Shown piece by piece: positions 55,725-62,675 of a DNA stretch of 62,675 bases; position 1 is the first letter of the stretch, and the number at the start of each line of letters is the position of its first letter. Location of the stretch: assembly GCA_014728215.1 (NCBI GenBank), contig WJLZ01000150.1, positions 1 to 62,675 of the forward strand, in the 5' to 3' direction. The notes beneath the pieces are model-generated. The model ran no database searches, had not been told where the DNA came from, and saw only the letters and a list, made by a program, of their open reading frames with translations. Position numbers and translations under genes: made by a program. Origin of the DNA: Chitinivibrionales bacterium. GTDB lineage: Bacteria > Fibrobacterota > Chitinivibrionia > Chitinivibrionales > WJKA01.

Positions 55725-56801
55725 TTATCCGCCGGAGTTTGAAAATCCACTTTCTGTATCCTTGCGGTTTTCCGCTTGTACATCAGAAGATTCATCACCT
55801 TCGGGATTTTGAACTTGTGAGGTATCTTCCTGTGAGCTTTGTTCCGGATTTTCAGCTCCCTCCTCCGATTCCGTTTCCATTACTTCACTATCATTGGTTT
55901 TCGTTTCGGCGGAATCATTTTCCGACGGGCTTTGCTGTCGTTCGCTCCCGGCATCATTCTTTTCTTCCGATTTATCCTCGGAAGATTCGTCGCCCCGTGA
56001 AGATTGAACCGATTCAGCGTCAGTTGAGTGATCACCGTCAGTATCAGATGATTCATTTTCCAGCCGGTCACCATTCTCTTCTCCCTGTGATTCTTCACCC
56101 TTTGGCGCTTCAGCAGTCTCATCGTTGCTTTCGTTCTCCGGTGTTTGACCTGAAGGAACTTCGTTATCGGGAATTGCCTGTATCTCTTCTTCAATATCTT
56201 CCATTTTCTTTTTGGCCATTTCTTCGAATTCTTCGATTTTTGGAAGATCATTAATCGATTTTATTCCAAAATAATCAAGGAATGTATTCGTTGTTGCATA
56301 AAAAAGAGGGCGGCCTGGCTTGTCGCTTCTTCCGGCGATAGTAACAAGATGTTTTTCGAGTATCGTTTTCATAGCACCGTCGGACAGTACCCCCCTGATT
56401 TCTTCAACTTCAGCTTTGGTGATTGGTTGCTTATAGGCAATAACGGCAAGGCATTCAAGCGCCTGGGCTGAAAGTTTTTTTGCCGGTTTTTCCTTGAACA
56501 GCTGACGGATCCAGGGTGCAAAGTAGGGAACTGTTTTGACTTGATATCCCCCGGCGACATCAACAATTTCAAAAGGATGGCGCTGTTTTTGAAGTTTATG
56601 ATTTATTTCAGAAATCAATTTTCTGATCTGACGGGCATCCGGACGGCCGGGCAGAATTTCTTTAAGTTTATTCAATGAAACAGCTTCATCGGATGCAAAA
56701 ACAAGCGCTTCCAAAATCTGCGCCTGTTCGGTAAGCATTTCATTGGTACTTTTATTTTTCTTTTGTTTCTTTTCCTGTGCAGTATCGGTTTCTTTACTCA
56801 T
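55725..56801 (-). CDS. scpB: Segregation and condensation protein B with long acidic C-terminal tail
   Basis: 358 residues, against about 180-200 in most ScpB proteins. The winged-helix pair lies at about 23-190 (ILEALVFASDEAVSLNKLKEIL; ALECLAVIAYKQPITKAEVEEIRG; GRPLFYATTNTFLDYFGI), so the core is complete. From about residue 205 to the end is a low-complexity, Glu/Asp/Ser/Asn/Gln-rich, probably disordered tail with very few basic residues. ScpB dimers bind ScpA and SMC to form the bacterial condensin that organises the chromosome. The start is ATG with AAGG upstream; a Met at residue 22 is an alternative. It sits between scpA (52 bases upstream) and mutS (24 bases downstream). Confidence 0.94.
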   Translation of the reverse strand: MSKETDTAQEKKQKKNKSTNEMLTEQAQILEALVFASDEAVSLNKLKEILPGRPDARQIRKLISEINHKLQKQRHPFEIVDVAGGYQVKTVPYFAPWIRQLFKEKPAKKLSAQALECLAVIAYKQPITKAEVEEIRGVLSDGAMKTILEKHLVTIAGRSDKPGRPLFYATTNTFLDYFGIKSINDLPKIEEFEEMAKKKMEDIEEEIQAIPDNEVPSGQTPENESNDETAEAPKGEESQGEENGDRLENESSDTDGDHSTDAESVQSSRGDESSEDKSEEKNDAGSERQQSPSENDSAETKTNDSEVMETESEEGAENPEQSSQEDTSQVQNPEGDESSDVQAENRKDTESGFSNSGG

Positions 56802-56853
56802 TACTACGGCCTTTACTCTAATACCTTACCGTTCAATTTTGCCGGTAATCGGT

Positions 56854-57612
56854 TTAATCAAATTCCTTTTCGGTACGTTTAACGACATGGATTTCGCCGA
56901 ATATATCTTCCTGCCTGAATGTAATTTCCTGCATTTTGACAAGCTCCAGTAGCGCCATGAACGTTACAACAAGCACAATTTTCTGCCTGCTGCTTTTAAA
57001 AAGCTCCTGGAATCGAATCTCAGGAGTATCCTGCAATATACTTAATATATGTTCGATTTGATCGTCAATACGTGCAGTTTCAACCTGAACGATATGATTG
57101 TGCTCGTCTTCTTCCTCTTCTCGATTAAGGATATTCATGAAAGCCGAAAGAAGATCATAGATGCTGACATTCCCGATAATTTTGCTTCCCTCTTCACTTT
57201 CCCGGCCAGCCTTCGGCTCATCAGATGTCCCCCGCGCAAAGGATCCAAACTGCTCTGATTCGAATACCCTGAGGGAATTCGCCGCCTCTTTGAACTTTTT
57301 ATATTCAAGAAGCTGAGCGATCAACTGTTCTTTTGTATGAATTCCATCTTCTTCGGTTTCGAGATTCTCATCAATTTGCTGAGGTACCAGCTCCCGGGAT
57401 TTGAGACGAAGCAGTGTGGCGGCCATGTGCAGATATTCGGCGGCAACATCAATATTGAGTTCTTTCATCAGGTCCAGATAGGAAAGGTACTGTTCCGTTA
57501 CCTGTGCAACACTGATATCTGCAATCTCAACTTCAGATTTGGTAACGCAATAGAGAAGAAGATCGAGCGGGCCTTCAAAAAGGTCGAGTTTTACTTCGTA
57601 TTCCTGATTCAT
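56854..57612 (-). CDS. scpA: Segregation and condensation protein A
   Basis: 252 residues from the ATG at 57,612. A Met 66 bases upstream lies inside glmS and is unlikely. YEVKLDLFEGPLDLLLYCV is the defining N-terminal motif that binds the SMC neck, followed by AAEYLHMAATLLRLKSRELVP. The C-terminal winged helix (VVTFMALLELVKMQEITFRQE) binds the SMC head. ScpA is the kleisin of the SMC-ScpAB condensin. It starts 14 bases after glmS and precedes scpB by 52, so the three are probably cotranscribed. Confidence 0.95.
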   Translation of the reverse strand: MNQEYEVKLDLFEGPLDLLLYCVTKSEVEIADISVAQVTEQYLSYLDLMKELNIDVAAEYLHMAATLLRLKSRELVPQQIDENLETEEDGIHTKEQLIAQLLEYKKFKEAANSLRVFESEQFGSFARGTSDEPKAGRESEEGSKIIGNVSIYDLLSAFMNILNREEEEDEHNHIVQVETARIDDQIEHILSILQDTPEIRFQELFKSSRQKIVLVVTFMALLELVKMQEITFRQEDIFGEIHVVKRTEKEFD

Positions 57613-57626
57613 TTCCTGATATAAAC

Positions 57627-59459
57627 TTATTCTACTGTAACGCTCTTTGCGAGATTTCGTGGCTGGTCGATTTCGCATCCCCGAATCGCCGCGATTTGAT
57701 AGGCCAGAAGCTGGAGCGGAATAACCGAAAGCAAGGGGCTGATCATCGGCAATGTTTTTGGAATATATAATACATGATCTGCATGTTTTATAATTTCTTT
57801 GTCGCCTTCGGTAGCAACGGCAATTATTTTCCCGCCGCGGGCCTTGATTTCCTGTATATTCGTTATGACTTTATCGTACACGCTGTCTTTCAGGGCTATT
57901 ACCACTGAAGGCATATCTTTATCAATAAGCGCAATGGGACCATGTTTCATCTCGGCCGCAGGGTATCCTTCGGCATGAACATAGGATATCTCTTTGAGTT
58001 TCAAGGCACCCTCAAGGGCAACCGGAAAATTATATGATCTGCCCAGGTAGAGAAAATTATTGTGACGAGCATAAATTTCTGCAATCTGCTGTATTTTTTC
58101 ATTTTGTTCGAGAATTCTTTCGACCTGATCGGGAACCGTCTGCAGCGCTTTTGCTATTGTCATACCATCCGCGTGTGAAATCCGTCGCATACGGCCTAAG
58201 AGAAGAGTCAGAAGTGAAATTACTGTCAACTGAGAGGTAAAGGCCTTGGTTGATGCAACACCGATTTCCGGTCCTGCATGAAGATATACGCCTCCATGAG
58301 TGTCCCGGGCAATTGATGAGCCCACTGCATTACAGATTCCCAGAACCGTAGCTCCTTTTCGCTCGGCTTCCCGAAGCGCAGCAAGCGTATCGGCTGTTTC
58401 GCCCGACTGACTTATAACAAACACAAGCGTATAGGGATCGATAATCGGATTGCGATACCGAAACTCGGAAGCATATTCGACTTCAACGGAAATTCCGGCA
58501 AATTCCTCGAGCATATATTCTCCCACAAGGGCAGCATGCCAGCTTGTTCCACAGGCAACAAAAATAATGCGGTTTATTTTCCGAAGCTCCTGAAGAACGA
58601 GATTGAGACCATCAAGCCGGGCCGTTCCGTCTTCAATTATCAATCTCCCGCGCATGGCATTACGAATCGTTTCTTTCTGCTCAAATATCTCTTTGAGCAT
58701 AAAATGAGGAAAGCCGCCCTTTGCGAGTGCTTCAGCATCAAAATCAATATTCTGAATTTCATAGGATATGCGATGATTATCCAGAGTGGTCGTTTGATAA
58801 TCATTGTGATTAAGGATAACCATATGATTATCTTTTAAATAAATAACCCGTTTCGTATGGCGTACAACCGCACAGGCATCAGAGGCGATAATATTTTCGT
58901 TGTTTCCGATACCCACAACAAGCGGTGAACCCCGACGCGCCCCAACAAGAACATCAGGATTATCTTTGGCAATAACGGCAATTCCAAAAGTTCCTTCAAC
59001 ATCCAGAAGCGCCCTTCGCACCGCACCCGGCAAATCACCGTTGGTGTAATATTTACCGATAAGATGTGCCAGAACCTCAGTGTCGGTTTCGGTTTTAAAT
59101 TCTACTCCTTCACGAATAAGCTTTTCTTTCAGTATTCCATAATTTTCAACGATTCCATTATGAACAAGGGCAATCTTTTTCTTATTATCACAGTGAGGAT
59201 GGGCATTTTTCTTTGACGGTCCGCCGTGAGTAGCCCAGCGGGTATGTGCTATTCCTAAATTACACTTTACCGGCATCTTCTTTTTAACAAGCTCTTTTAA
59301 TATTTCGACTTTACCCTTATCTTTATAAATCAATAACTTACTTTTATCCACCATTGCCACGCCGGCGCTGTCATATCCACGATATTCGAGTGCACTTAAA
59401 CCCTCGATTAAAACAGAAAATGCATCTTTCCGCCCTATATAACCGACTATTCCGCACAT
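57627..59459 (-). CDS. glmS: Glutamine-fructose-6-phosphate aminotransferase GlmS
   Basis: 610 residues. The class II glutaminase domain begins MCGIVGYIG (catalytic Cys2) with LEYRGYDSAG and AHTRWATHG. Two SIS isomerase domains follow (CGTSWHAALVGEYM; SQSGETADTLAAL; LGRSYNFPVALEGALKLKE), and the end DQPRNLAKSVTVE is invariant. It makes glucosamine-6-phosphate, the entry to UDP-GlcNAc, peptidoglycan and amino-sugar glycans. The upstream 244 bases are AT-rich. I see no sign of a glmS ribozyme core, although I could not fold the region. Confidence 0.97.
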   Translation of the reverse strand: MCGIVGYIGRKDAFSVLIEGLSALEYRGYDSAGVAMVDKSKLLIYKDKGKVEILKELVKKKMPVKCNLGIAHTRWATHGGPSKKNAHPHCDNKKKIALVHNGIVENYGILKEKLIREGVEFKTETDTEVLAHLIGKYYTNGDLPGAVRRALLDVEGTFGIAVIAKDNPDVLVGARRGSPLVVGIGNNENIIASDACAVVRHTKRVIYLKDNHMVILNHNDYQTTTLDNHRISYEIQNIDFDAEALAKGGFPHFMLKEIFEQKETIRNAMRGRLIIEDGTARLDGLNLVLQELRKINRIIFVACGTSWHAALVGEYMLEEFAGISVEVEYASEFRYRNPIIDPYTLVFVISQSGETADTLAALREAERKGATVLGICNAVGSSIARDTHGGVYLHAGPEIGVASTKAFTSQLTVISLLTLLLGRMRRISHADGMTIAKALQTVPDQVERILEQNEKIQQIAEIYARHNNFLYLGRSYNFPVALEGALKLKEISYVHAEGYPAAEMKHGPIALIDKDMPSVVIALKDSVYDKVITNIQEIKARGGKIIAVATEGDKEIIKHADHVLYIPKTLPMISPLLSVIPLQLLAYQIAAIRGCEIDQPRNLAKSVTVE

Positions 59460-59703
59460 AGAATCTATCCTCGCATTTAAAATCTTAATTTCTTTTAATA
59501 AATTGTTATTAATATAATTTATTTATATAATTAATAAACTGTTATGATGGTTCACGATAAAGTTTTTTAAATAAAATTACATTTTAGAACGAAAAAATTA
59601 ATAGATAGCACCTGATTATAGAATAGATAGTATTTTTTCATCTATGAGGCGCAAATACAGGTGATAGTTAAAACGATTCAATACACGGATAAACAATAGT
59701 ACG
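59460..59703. other. AT-rich divergent intergenic region
   Basis: Between glmS and the PEGA protein gene. It holds no open frame I can support. It contains an 8-base inverted repeat (TTATTAAT at 59506-59513, ATTAATAA at 59530-59537) and several possible -10 boxes, so promoters for both flanking genes are likely here but cannot be placed with confidence. Confidence 0.4.
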
Positions 59704-61635
59704 ATGAAAATACCTGCTACCATATTTGGTCTCGCCCTGCTCTGTTTTGCACAAAATGCCGCTTCAGGCAATTATACTATACCATTATTTGCAAGCCCTG
59801 AAAAGCAGAAAAGCGGATTTTCTTCAAATGAAATTATTACGACTAAGGACACAACTCCATTGCATCCACAGGATGAATTACCGGAAATTAAACCGGGCGA
59901 GGTTGTCCTCAGAAAAAAAATAAATGCGAATACTTATGCTGTTTACCATGGTATATTTACCGATAAAGCGTTCTCTCCCTCTGCAAATCTGTATTATTTC
60001 CCCTTTAAAGAAAATTGTGACCTTTCAAAACTCATTCGCTTGAAAACCTATTCCTATGATGAGAAAGATATGTCCAAAGATATCGAAGAGGTTTATTTCG
60101 ATAATGAAAGGATATATATCAGAAATTCGAAGACAGCCTGCTATAATGTGAGTGGATTATGGAAATGCCTGAAAGGTACCTATGGAAAACCCGCGGGATC
60201 AATCAATCTCAGTTCGGATCCGCCAAAAGCAAAGGTGTTTATAAATGGAATCGACACAAAAAAGCAAACGCCGGTTACACTCACCGACCTCTTTGCAGGA
60301 AACTACATTATCGAACTCACTCTTCCCCACTATACCTTTGCCCGCAAGAGGGTGGTTGTGGTACCGGATACAACAATCTATGCATCTTTCGAATTCCTGT
60401 CCGAAGACGATACCGTTTATATTGCCGGTGACAGGCAATACGGGATTCTCATACTTCCACTCCTTCCGATCGATACCCCGTACTCTATCGATGAACAACC
60501 GGTAGAAACGACTCCTGTCAAATTGAACCCGGGGATTCACCATATCAGGTGGCAAGGTGGACCGTACTATTCTTCGCTGGACACAGGTATTACAATAGAA
60601 AGCGGGAAAGTGAGCTATTTTTATTTCTATCCCCAAAGACTGCATGGAACATTACATATATCCTCAAAACATACCGATGCAACGATTACTCTTAATGATT
60701 CACTGATCAAAAAAGGTGACTTCCGCCGGAATATTCCAACGGGCATGTATACCATTCATGTTGAAAAGGATGGGTATACGTCGTTTAAAAGAACTGTTTT
60801 TCTCCCTCCCGATTCATTACTGCACATAGAAGCGGATCTTAAAGAGATTTCAGACAGAGATAAGGATGGATATCCCGATACAGAAGATAAGTGCCCGGAT
60901 GATTACGGTCTTTTTGACGGATGCCGGAGGCCGCGCTCAATAACCCTTGCTGCAGAAAAGATACGAGAAGTTATGGATACACTGCATAACGATAATTTAA
61001 ATATTGGATTCAATGCGCTCAGTTATATTCATAAGACTGCGTCACGAAAATCAATACGTCATCTTCTGGCATTATATGATGATGGTAATCATATCATGGA
61101 TAATTATCGAGGGTTAACGGCAGGAAATAATTTTTTTGCCTATTTGGGAGGTGTATATATTTCATGCGAATTTGGCCAATGGTTTTCAGGGTTGAAATAT
61201 CGACGGTCTGATACTGCATCCATTGGCGATAGTAAGCAATCGTACACTGTCTCGTTTGATTCATCTACCGGAAAACTGCCAAATCTTTATCTCACAAGTA
61301 CAGCACTTTCACTGGGAATTCATTTCGGCATCAAAAACGTCAATGTCTCATATTCAATAGGATATCAGTGGGAAGATCTTATCTTTACCGATGTTTTTGA
61401 TGTTACATCAAACACCTTACAGGATAAACTCACTCTCGATAATGACTGGTGGTTCCATCGAATCCACAGTGCCTTCGATTTTCCGATCGAAAAATATTTC
61501 ACTCCAGGAGTTTTCGCTTCCATTAAAATACCTTTCGGTAAAGCAAGAACAACGTACTGGCGTTTAATAGAATACGGTATTCAATTTAAATTCTCTCCAT
61601 CACTGCAGGTGAAACCGGGAAAGCTGAAAAAATGA
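59704..61635 (+). CDS. PEGA-domain envelope protein with thrombospondin type 3-like repeat
   Basis: 643 residues with a signal peptide (about 1-21, ending AASG). Residues about 165-235 form a PEGA domain (INLSSDPPKAKVFINGIDT...TPVTLTDLFAGNYIIEL). A second sandwich follows, then another PEGA-like unit (TDATITLNDSLIKKGDFRR...GMYTIHVEKDGY). A calcium-binding-type thrombospondin-3 motif, DRDKDGYPDTEDKCPDD, sits near residue 395. The C-terminal 200 residues have alternating aromatic and polar strands ending in IQFKFSPSLQV, plausible as outer-membrane barrel strands. It may link the cell wall or glycans to the outer membrane. The stop overlaps the next gene's ATG (ATGA). Confidence 0.78.
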   Translation: MKIPATIFGLALLCFAQNAASGNYTIPLFASPEKQKSGFSSNEIITTKDTTPLHPQDELPEIKPGEVVLRKKINANTYAVYHGIFTDKAFSPSANLYYFPFKENCDLSKLIRLKTYSYDEKDMSKDIEEVYFDNERIYIRNSKTACYNVSGLWKCLKGTYGKPAGSINLSSDPPKAKVFINGIDTKKQTPVTLTDLFAGNYIIELTLPHYTFARKRVVVVPDTTIYASFEFLSEDDTVYIAGDRQYGILILPLLPIDTPYSIDEQPVETTPVKLNPGIHHIRWQGGPYYSSLDTGITIESGKVSYFYFYPQRLHGTLHISSKHTDATITLNDSLIKKGDFRRNIPTGMYTIHVEKDGYTSFKRTVFLPPDSLLHIEADLKEISDRDKDGYPDTEDKCPDDYGLFDGCRRPRSITLAAEKIREVMDTLHNDNLNIGFNALSYIHKTASRKSIRHLLALYDDGNHIMDNYRGLTAGNNFFAYLGGVYISCEFGQWFSGLKYRRSDTASIGDSKQSYTVSFDSSTGKLPNLYLTSTALSLGIHFGIKNVNVSYSIGYQWEDLIFTDVFDVTSNTLQDKLTLDNDWWFHRIHSAFDFPIEKYFTPGVFASIKIPFGKARTTYWRLIEYGIQFKFSPSLQVKPGKLKK

Positions 61636-61823
61636 ATGTTTTGATTTTCAAATACTTCGGTTTATGGTTGATTTCGGTGAAAACAGTAATAATCACTCTC
61701 TGTATACTGTTACTGAATTGTGGAGGCGGTTTCAATCAGGACGGATCAGAAGAAACAAAGTTGAGGAATGCGATTATCAACCCCGAAGAAGATACCCTAG
61801 GAACTACAACGCCCTCAGAATAA
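61632..61823 (+). CDS. Small putative lipoprotein
   Basis: 63 residues. A hydrophobic segment ends in LLLNCGGG, a fair lipobox with Cys at about 30, leaving a 34-residue mature peptide rich in Glu, Asn and Thr. The ATG overlaps the upstream stop as ATGA, which argues for a real, translationally coupled gene. It may be a small partner of the PEGA protein. The 3' end overlaps the convergent gene by 9 bases. It may be spurious because it is so short and no homologue is recognised. Confidence 0.5.
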   Translation: MNVLIFKYFGLWLISVKTVIITLCILLLNCGGGFNQDGSEETKLRNAIINPEEDTLGTTTPSE

Positions 61824-62675
61824 TTTTTTAAGGATTACTTTTTTCCAGGGCGTCTTTGAAATATTATTATTTCTATCGATTGCGGTAAGCTGAATATAAT
61901 ACGCACCATGATCAAGCAGATTTTCATTTGAATCGCGTCCTTCCCATCTGATTGTTGATGGCGGCAGTGAAGCTCCGGTAAAAAGACGGACAACCTTTCG
62001 TGGATCATCCGGTTTTTCCGTTATAACAATAGTCCACTTTTTCAACCCAACTCCATCTTTGTTATCACTGCATGTAACCGAAATCAAGAGATAGTCGTGA
62101 ACACCGTCTCCATCAGGAGTAAAAATTTCCCGAGAAAAATTCAGTGATACTTCCGGAGCAATATCGTCTTTACCATGAGTTGGATTAATGAAAAAGGAGA
62201 CCATAACTTTATCGCTCTCCGATTCAAAAACATGGGAATAGCCGCCGAAAAGTCCGGCAAGTGAATTGCCGAAATAGGCGCTTACACCAACACCACCTTC
62301 TGCCGTAAAGATCGTTTGATTAAATTTATCTTTTTCAAATATGCCGCACATATACAACCTGAGAAAGGGATTTTTAAACAGCTCTTTTTGAAGCATTAAA
62401 TCGATTCCATATCCGTATACTGTCGTGTCACCTGAATATTGCTTACCGAAAATATCAGTTTCAAAAAAGAGACGGGATCGGGGTATTGCTTCTCCGATCA
62501 AAGAAATGTCAAGCTTTCTGGCAAGAGTAGAAAGTGAAGTATCCGTTTTAAGGATATTCGAAAGAATTATGCTCGTTTTAAATTTGTCAGCTAAAGAATA
62601 TGAAGCGGCAATATCGACGGTAACCTGTGGCTCATCGCTGATTAAAAGAAAATCGAATGTTCCTCCCCAGGAAAA
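61815..62675 (-). CDS. Surface/outer-membrane protein with FTPDGDG-type C-terminal domain, 5' end beyond window
   Basis: 286 codons plus stop are visible. The frame is open to the window edge, so the start lies outside. The visible N-terminal part looks like barrel or beta-sandwich strands (VDIAASYSLADKFKTSIIL; DIFGKQYSGDTTVYGYGIDL; GVSAYFGNSLAGLFGGYSH). The last 120 residues contain NFSREIFTPDGDGVHDYLLIS and IRWEGRDSNENLLDHGAYYIQLTA, the FlgD-Ig/gliding-associated module found at the end of many FCB surface proteins, where it can act in secretion or attachment. The function is otherwise unknown. A TTG at 62,501 is an internal codon, not the start. Confidence 0.72.
   Translation of the reverse strand, partial: FSWGGTFDFLLISDEPQVTVDIAASYSLADKFKTSIILSNILKTDTSLSTLARKLDISLIGEAIPRSRLFFETDIFGKQYSGDTTVYGYGIDLMLQKELFKNPFLRLYMCGIFEKDKFNQTIFTAEGGVGVSAYFGNSLAGLFGGYSHVFESESDKVMVSFFINPTHGKDDIAPEVSLNFSREIFTPDGDGVHDYLLISVTCSDNKDGVGLKKWTIVITEKPDDPRKVVRLFTGASLPPSTIRWEGRDSNENLLDHGAYYIQLTAIDRNNNISKTPWKKVILKKLF

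Noticed and set aside
57613-57678. A longer scpA start overlapping the glmS 3' end
   Set aside because: It would place 22 basic non-family residues before the conserved YEVKLDLFEGPLD motif and overlap glmS by 52 bases.
59460-59703. A glmS ribozyme upstream of glmS
   Set aside because: The region is AT-rich and lacks the conserved ribozyme core as far as I can see. That element is mostly in Firmicutes. A covariance-model search would settle it.

Overview
The window is bacterial chromosome. It encodes about 38 proteins and one tRNA, with almost no intergenic space: no gene-free stretch exceeds about 250 bases. The lineage signals point to the Fibrobacterota-Bacteroidota (FCB) group. They are a very large SprA-type outer-membrane translocon protein, large surface proteins carrying DUF2341 plus LamG-like domains, PEGA and thrombospondin-3-like repeats, an 'FTPDGDG'-type C-terminal surface domain, and a rng-rplU-rpmA order. 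I lean towards a Fibrobacterota/Chitinivibrionia-like organism, but this is inference from gene content, not phylogeny.

Region 1 (1-24,358) is a surface-glycan and glycoprotein locus. It opens with a type IV pilin-like gene that has its own terminator. Next come three paralogous membrane proteins of the TMTC type (GT-C-like membrane half plus TPR tail), two on the minus strand and one divergent. A minus-strand, translationally coupled operon follows (large membrane protein, FkbM methyltransferase, a methyltransferase-GT2 fusion, a methyltransferase). Then come an AsnB-type amidotransferase, a lipid-linked GT2, an LPG-synthase-TM/flippase-like protein, a YfhO-type membrane protein, a second operon (GT4, second AsnB, methyltransferase, sulfotransferase) and another GT2. 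Together these suggest synthesis, amidation, methylation, sulfation and transfer of a polyprenol-linked glycan, possibly onto pilin or other surface proteins.

Region 2 (24,447-43,372) is mostly core. It holds a tRNA with a CAU anticodon behind a near-consensus promoter, then tilS, ftsH and folP. A new promoter in operator-like dyads precedes a membrane-anchored FGE-like protein, sprA, rng, rplU and rpmA, closed by a clear terminator. On the opposite strand lie a lipoprotein of unknown function, an HtrA/DegP protease and an IMP dehydrogenase of the unusual Tritrichomonas foetus-like type.

Region 3 (43,466-53,027) is a plus-strand surface module: a transmembrane Ser/Thr kinase, a beta-helix envelope protein overlapping it by 8 bases, and two tandem paralogous giant surface lipoproteins. 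The second paralog is 107 residues longer, which is accounted for by one extra copy of a 105-residue repeat.

Region 4 (53,013-62,675) carries mutS, scpB (with a roughly 150-residue acidic/Ser-rich tail), scpA and glmS on the minus strand. It then has a PEGA/thrombospondin-3 envelope protein with an overlapping small lipoprotein gene, and ends in a surface/outer-membrane protein gene cut by the window edge.

I see no insertion sequences, CRISPR array, rRNA or phage genes. All calls come from reading the sequence and remembered family motifs; no database search was run.
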